Origin: Actinomycetales bacterium
GTDB taxonomy: Bacteria > Actinomycetota > Actinomycetes > Actinomycetales > Cellulomonadaceae
DNA length: 9,218 bases
Direction of reading: 5' to 3'
Assembly: GCA_012514545.1 (NCBI GenBank)
Contig: JAAZAC010000319.1
Span: 1-9,218 of the forward strand
Shown: positions 7,152 through 9,218 of the stretch, piece after piece
Layout: each line of letters begins with the position of its first letter
How positions within the stretch are numbered: position 1 is the first letter of the stretch
Made by a program: the position numbers and the translations under genes
Notes under the pieces: generated by a model
Told to the model about the DNA's origin: nothing
Databases searched by the model: none
What the model saw: only the letters and a program-made list of their open reading frames with translations

Positions 7152-7164
7152 CGGCGCTCAGCCG
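7145..7164. terminator. Inverted repeat joining two convergent stop codons
   Basis: CGGCTGA (7145-7151) and TCAGCCG (7158-7164) form a perfect 7-bp stem with a 6-base loop. Each arm contains the TGA stop of one of the two convergent genes, so one hairpin could terminate both transcripts. There is no U tract. Part of the symmetry arises because both genes end in GGC TGA, so the terminator role is tentative. Confidence 0.4.
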
Positions 7165-8597
7165 GCGTTCGCGGCGGCGCGCTTGACCTCGTACATCGCG
7201 AGGTCGGCGGCGCGCAGGAGGCGCGAGGGGTCGAGCACGCCGTCCCACGACGTCGCGACGCCCACGCTCGCGGCGACCGGCAGCGGCGCGCCCTCGACGA
7301 CGACGGGCCGCTCGACCGCGTCGATGACGGTGCGGCGCACGGCCGCCGGGTCGAGGGCGGCGTCGCCGACCGCGAGGACCGCGAACTCGTCGCCGGACAG
7401 CCGCGCCGCGATGGCCTGCTCGCCGAGCCCGGGCAGGGTGGCGGCGAGGCGGCGGCCGACCTCGACGAGGACGGCGTCGCCCGCGGCGTGCCCGTGCTCG
7501 TCGTTGACGCCCTTGAACGAGTCGAGGTCGAGGAACGCGAGCGCGACGGGCGGGCCGCCGCCGCCGCGCGTGCGCTCGGCCGCGAGCGTGGCGAGACGCT
7601 CGAGCAGCAGCACCCGGCCCGGCAGGCCGGTGAGCGGGTCGTGGGTGGCCTGGTGCCGCAGGATCCGCTCGGTGGCCTCGAGGCGGGCGACGAGCTCGTC
7701 GTTCTCGATGAGCGTCACGTGCTGGCGGGCGACGAGGAGCAGGACGACGGCGGCCGCGCCCACGACCTCCGGCGGGGCGAGGTCCCCGGCGCGGGCGTCG
7801 ACGGCGAACACCGCCGTCGCGGGCAGGATGAGCGTGTAGGGCAGGTAGACGAGGCGGCCGCGCGTCGTGACGAGGCGGACGCGCGGCGACGGGCCGACGT
7901 AGTGCCGGTTGGCCCACCAGTAGAGGGCCCAGCCGACCCCCCACGCGGTCGGCAGGCCGAGGGCGAACGCCACGTCCGACGCCATGAGCACCGTGAGGCC
8001 CGCGAGGTACGCCAGGGGCCGGCCCCGGTGCCGGCCGCGCATCTCGGTGAGCACCATGCCCGCGCCCAGGACGATGACGCCGACGGTGGCGACCGGCACG
8101 GCGACCGCGGCGACCCCCTCCGGACCGTCGCCCGCCCGGGCGACGGCGGGCGCGAGCAGCCAGTGCCACCCGACGACGACCGCGCACGCGACGCCGATCC
8201 CGCCGTCGATGACGAGGCGCACCCGCGACCACGTCCCCCCGGCCCGCGCGGCGAACCACCACGAGCAGGCGACGAGGCCGACGGCGGCGAGCCGGCCGGC
8301 GTCGGCGACGAGCGGCGGCAGCCCGGCCAGCCAGGCCGCCGGCGCGACGAGCCACGCGAGCGGGAACGCGATCTGGAACCACCAGGCGCGCCGGCTGCGG
8401 TGGTCGGCGACGCCCCGGCCCGCCGCCCGGGCGCGGAGGAACGCGGCGACCGCGAGCGCCGCGTCGAGGGCGAGCCCGAGCTGCGCCGCGACGCCGCCGG
8501 CGGCGCCGAGCGCCAGGCGGGCGGCCAGCAGGCACGCCAGGGCGAGGGTCGTGCTCACCACCACCCCCCGGCCCCCTGGCTCGCCGACGCGTGTCAT
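7158..8597 (-). CDS. Membrane GGDEF-domain protein, putative diguanylate cyclase (SGDEF variant)
   Basis: A 479-residue protein with an all-helical membrane N-terminus and a C-terminal GGDEF domain (~318-475). Roughly nine hydrophobic segments lie at about 12-34, 38-55, 73-92, 97-117, 126-149, 162-183, 196-230, 249-265 and 276-294. A short helical connector (EATERILRHQATHDPLTGLPGR) leads into the catalytic domain. The signature is SGDEF (401-405); the first Gly is replaced by Ser, but the catalytic D/E-E-F residues and the metal Asp in FLDLDSFK remain, so cyclase activity is plausible. No RxxD inhibitory site lies five residues upstream (GEQA there), so it should not be feedback-inhibited like the other cyclase. 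The membrane part does not match a sensor family I recognise. ATG 8597 has GAGG ten bases upstream; GTG 8564, with AGGGGG seven bases upstream, is a realistic alternative start. No EAL domain follows. Confidence 0.9.
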   Translation of the reverse strand: MTRVGEPGGRGVVVSTTLALACLLAARLALGAAGGVAAQLGLALDAALAVAAFLRARAAGRGVADHRSRRAWWFQIAFPLAWLVAPAAWLAGLPPLVADAGRLAAVGLVACSWWFAARAGGTWSRVRLVIDGGIGVACAVVVGWHWLLAPAVARAGDGPEGVAAVAVPVATVGVIVLGAGMVLTEMRGRHRGRPLAYLAGLTVLMASDVAFALGLPTAWGVGWALYWWANRHYVGPSPRVRLVTTRGRLVYLPYTLILPATAVFAVDARAGDLAPPEVVGAAAVVLLLVARQHVTLIENDELVARLEATERILRHQATHDPLTGLPGRVLLLERLATLAAERTRGGGGPPVALAFLDLDSFKGVNDEHGHAAGDAVLVEVGRRLAATLPGLGEQAIAARLSGDEFAVLAVGDAALDPAAVRRTVIDAVERPVVVEGAPLPVAASVGVATSWDGVLDPSRLLRAADLAMYEVKRAAANAG

Positions 8598-8627
8598 GCG
8601 GTGCCGTCCTCGCCTCTTTCCCGAGGG

Positions 8628-8653
8628 ATCGGCCCCGCGGCCCGGGGGATGAG
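8628..8653 (-). promoter_or_regulatory. Putative sigma-28-like promoter of the membrane GGDEF gene
   Basis: On the minus strand CTCA (8653-8650), 15 bases, then GGCCGAT (8634-8628). It has the same sequence and spacing as the element at 3192-3217. It lies in the 59-base gap after the HAD gene's stop, and a transcript would start roughly 25 bases before ATG 8597, leaving room for the ribosome binding site. The bases after GCCGAT are CC rather than the AA of the sigma-28 consensus. Confidence 0.5.
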
Positions 8654-8656
8654 GGC

Positions 8657-9218
8657 TCAGGCGGGTGAAGCGACGGCGAGCCCCGCGCCGGTCCAGCGCA
8701 GGTGGGTGAGGTCGGGCACGACGACGTCGCAGGGCCCCTCGGCGGACGCGCCGACGCCGACGACGGCCCCCACCCCGGCCGCGCGGGCCGCGGCGATCCC
8801 GCTCGCGCTGTCCTCGAGCACGACGCAACGGGCGGGGTCGACGCCGAGCCGGGCGGCCGCGGCGAGGTAGGGGTCGGGCGCGGGCTTGCCGCGGGCGACG
8901 TCCTCCCCGGCGACGACCACGGCCGGTACGCGGATGCCGGCCGCGCGCAGGCGGGCGACGGCGAGCGCCCGTCCGGCCGACGTGACGACGGCGTGCGCGT
9001 CCGGCGGGAGGGACGCGACGAGCGCGGGTGCCCCGGGCACGGCGGCCGTGCCGGAGGCGCGCTCGAGCTCGAGGCCGTCGATCTCGGCCGTGGCCGCCTC
9101 GACGAGCTCCGGCGCGACGAAGCGCGCGACGGTCTCCCGCGACCGGACGCCGTGCACGCCGGCGAGCACCGCCTCCGGGTCGATCCCGCGGCGCGCCGCC
9201 CAGACCCGCCATGCGGCC
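8657..9218 (-). CDS. HAD-superfamily hydrolase, sugar-phosphatase-like (5' end outside window)
   Basis: The C-terminal ~186 residues of a HAD subfamily IA phosphatase; the reading frame is open to the right edge, so the N-terminal segment with the DxDGT nucleophile is missing. The first visible residues, WRVWAARRGIDPEAVLAGVHG, align with the cap-domain start of E. coli HxpA/YfbT-type sugar phosphatases (WxxWAxRxG...EVLAxxHG), placing the real start only about 25-30 residues further on. Also seen are motif II (VVTSAG), motif III Lys in RGKPAPDPY and motif IV acids in VLEDSASGIAAARAAG. It probably removes phosphate from small sugar or polyol phosphates in the cytoplasm. A GTG at 9169 inside the frame is not the start because conserved residues lie upstream of it. 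It precedes the membrane GGDEF gene by 59 bases, but that gene seems to have its own promoter. Confidence 0.9.
   Translation of the reverse strand, partial: AAWRVWAARRGIDPEAVLAGVHGVRSRETVARFVAPELVEAATAEIDGLELERASGTAAVPGAPALVASLPPDAHAVVTSAGRALAVARLRAAGIRVPAVVVAGEDVARGKPAPDPYLAAAARLGVDPARCVVLEDSASGIAAARAAGVGAVVGVGASAEGPCDVVVPDLTHLRWTGAGLAVASPA

Noticed and set aside
8633..8647. CCCCG/CGGGG hairpin between the HAD and GGDEF genes as a terminator
   Set aside because: The stem is only five base pairs, there is no U tract, and it overlaps the better-supported CTCA-N15-GGCCGAT element.
7488..8870. A 460-codon plus-strand open frame
   Set aside because: It is antisense to the membrane GGDEF and HAD genes, with charged low-complexity translation.
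7158..9212. Reading the membrane GGDEF frame as one 684-residue protein
   Set aside because: The extra N-terminal part overlaps the HAD gene in another frame and is Arg/Ala-rich junk. The membrane domain begins near 8597, after a putative promoter and a ribosome binding site.

Overview
The window is very GC-rich DNA, with G or C at almost every third codon position. Starts are ATG and GTG, mostly with strong GGAGG-type ribosome binding sites. This fits a high-GC actinobacterium; a Cellulomonas-like member of the Micrococcales is my guess from composition and gene content, not a demonstrated assignment. It is ordinary chromosomal DNA with seven protein genes. I see no tRNA, rRNA, CRISPR array, insertion sequence or phage gene.

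Layout. (1) Positions 1-2030, minus strand: the N-terminal two thirds of an AcrB/HAE1-type RND efflux permease running off the left edge. (2) 2031-2184: a divergent promoter region with two identical TACCCT hexamers placed symmetrically around a GC dyad. (3) 2185-3141, plus: a DUF808 (YedI-type) membrane protein, followed by a stem-loop. (4) 3265-4635, plus: a soluble PAS-PAS-GGDEF diguanylate cyclase with an intact active site and inhibitory site. (5) 4714-5637 and 5649-7151, plus: a two-gene isoprenoid operon, a divergent phytoene/squalene synthase-family protein and a CrtI-type desaturase. (6) 7158-8597, minus: a multi-pass membrane GGDEF protein with an SGDEF signature, ending tail-to-tail with the desaturase. 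(7) 8657-9218, minus: a HAD-family sugar-phosphatase-like hydrolase whose N-terminus lies beyond the right edge.

How the genes may work together. The two GGDEF genes flank the isoprenoid pair on opposite strands. Each is preceded by the same element, CTCA-N15-GGCCGAT, which resembles promoters of the FliA/SigD/WhiG (sigma-28) class. This suggests that both cyclases are transcribed together with a motility or developmental regulon. The isoprenoid operon has a different upstream signal: a near-perfect Crp/GlxR-type palindrome overlapping the stop codon of the first cyclase. I see no mechanistic link between c-di-GMP and the pigment-type enzymes beyond adjacency.

I did not find an obviously new multi-gene system. 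The points most worth following up are the shared sigma-28-like element, the Crp-like site before the isoprenoid pair, and the altered metal-binding motif of the synthase.
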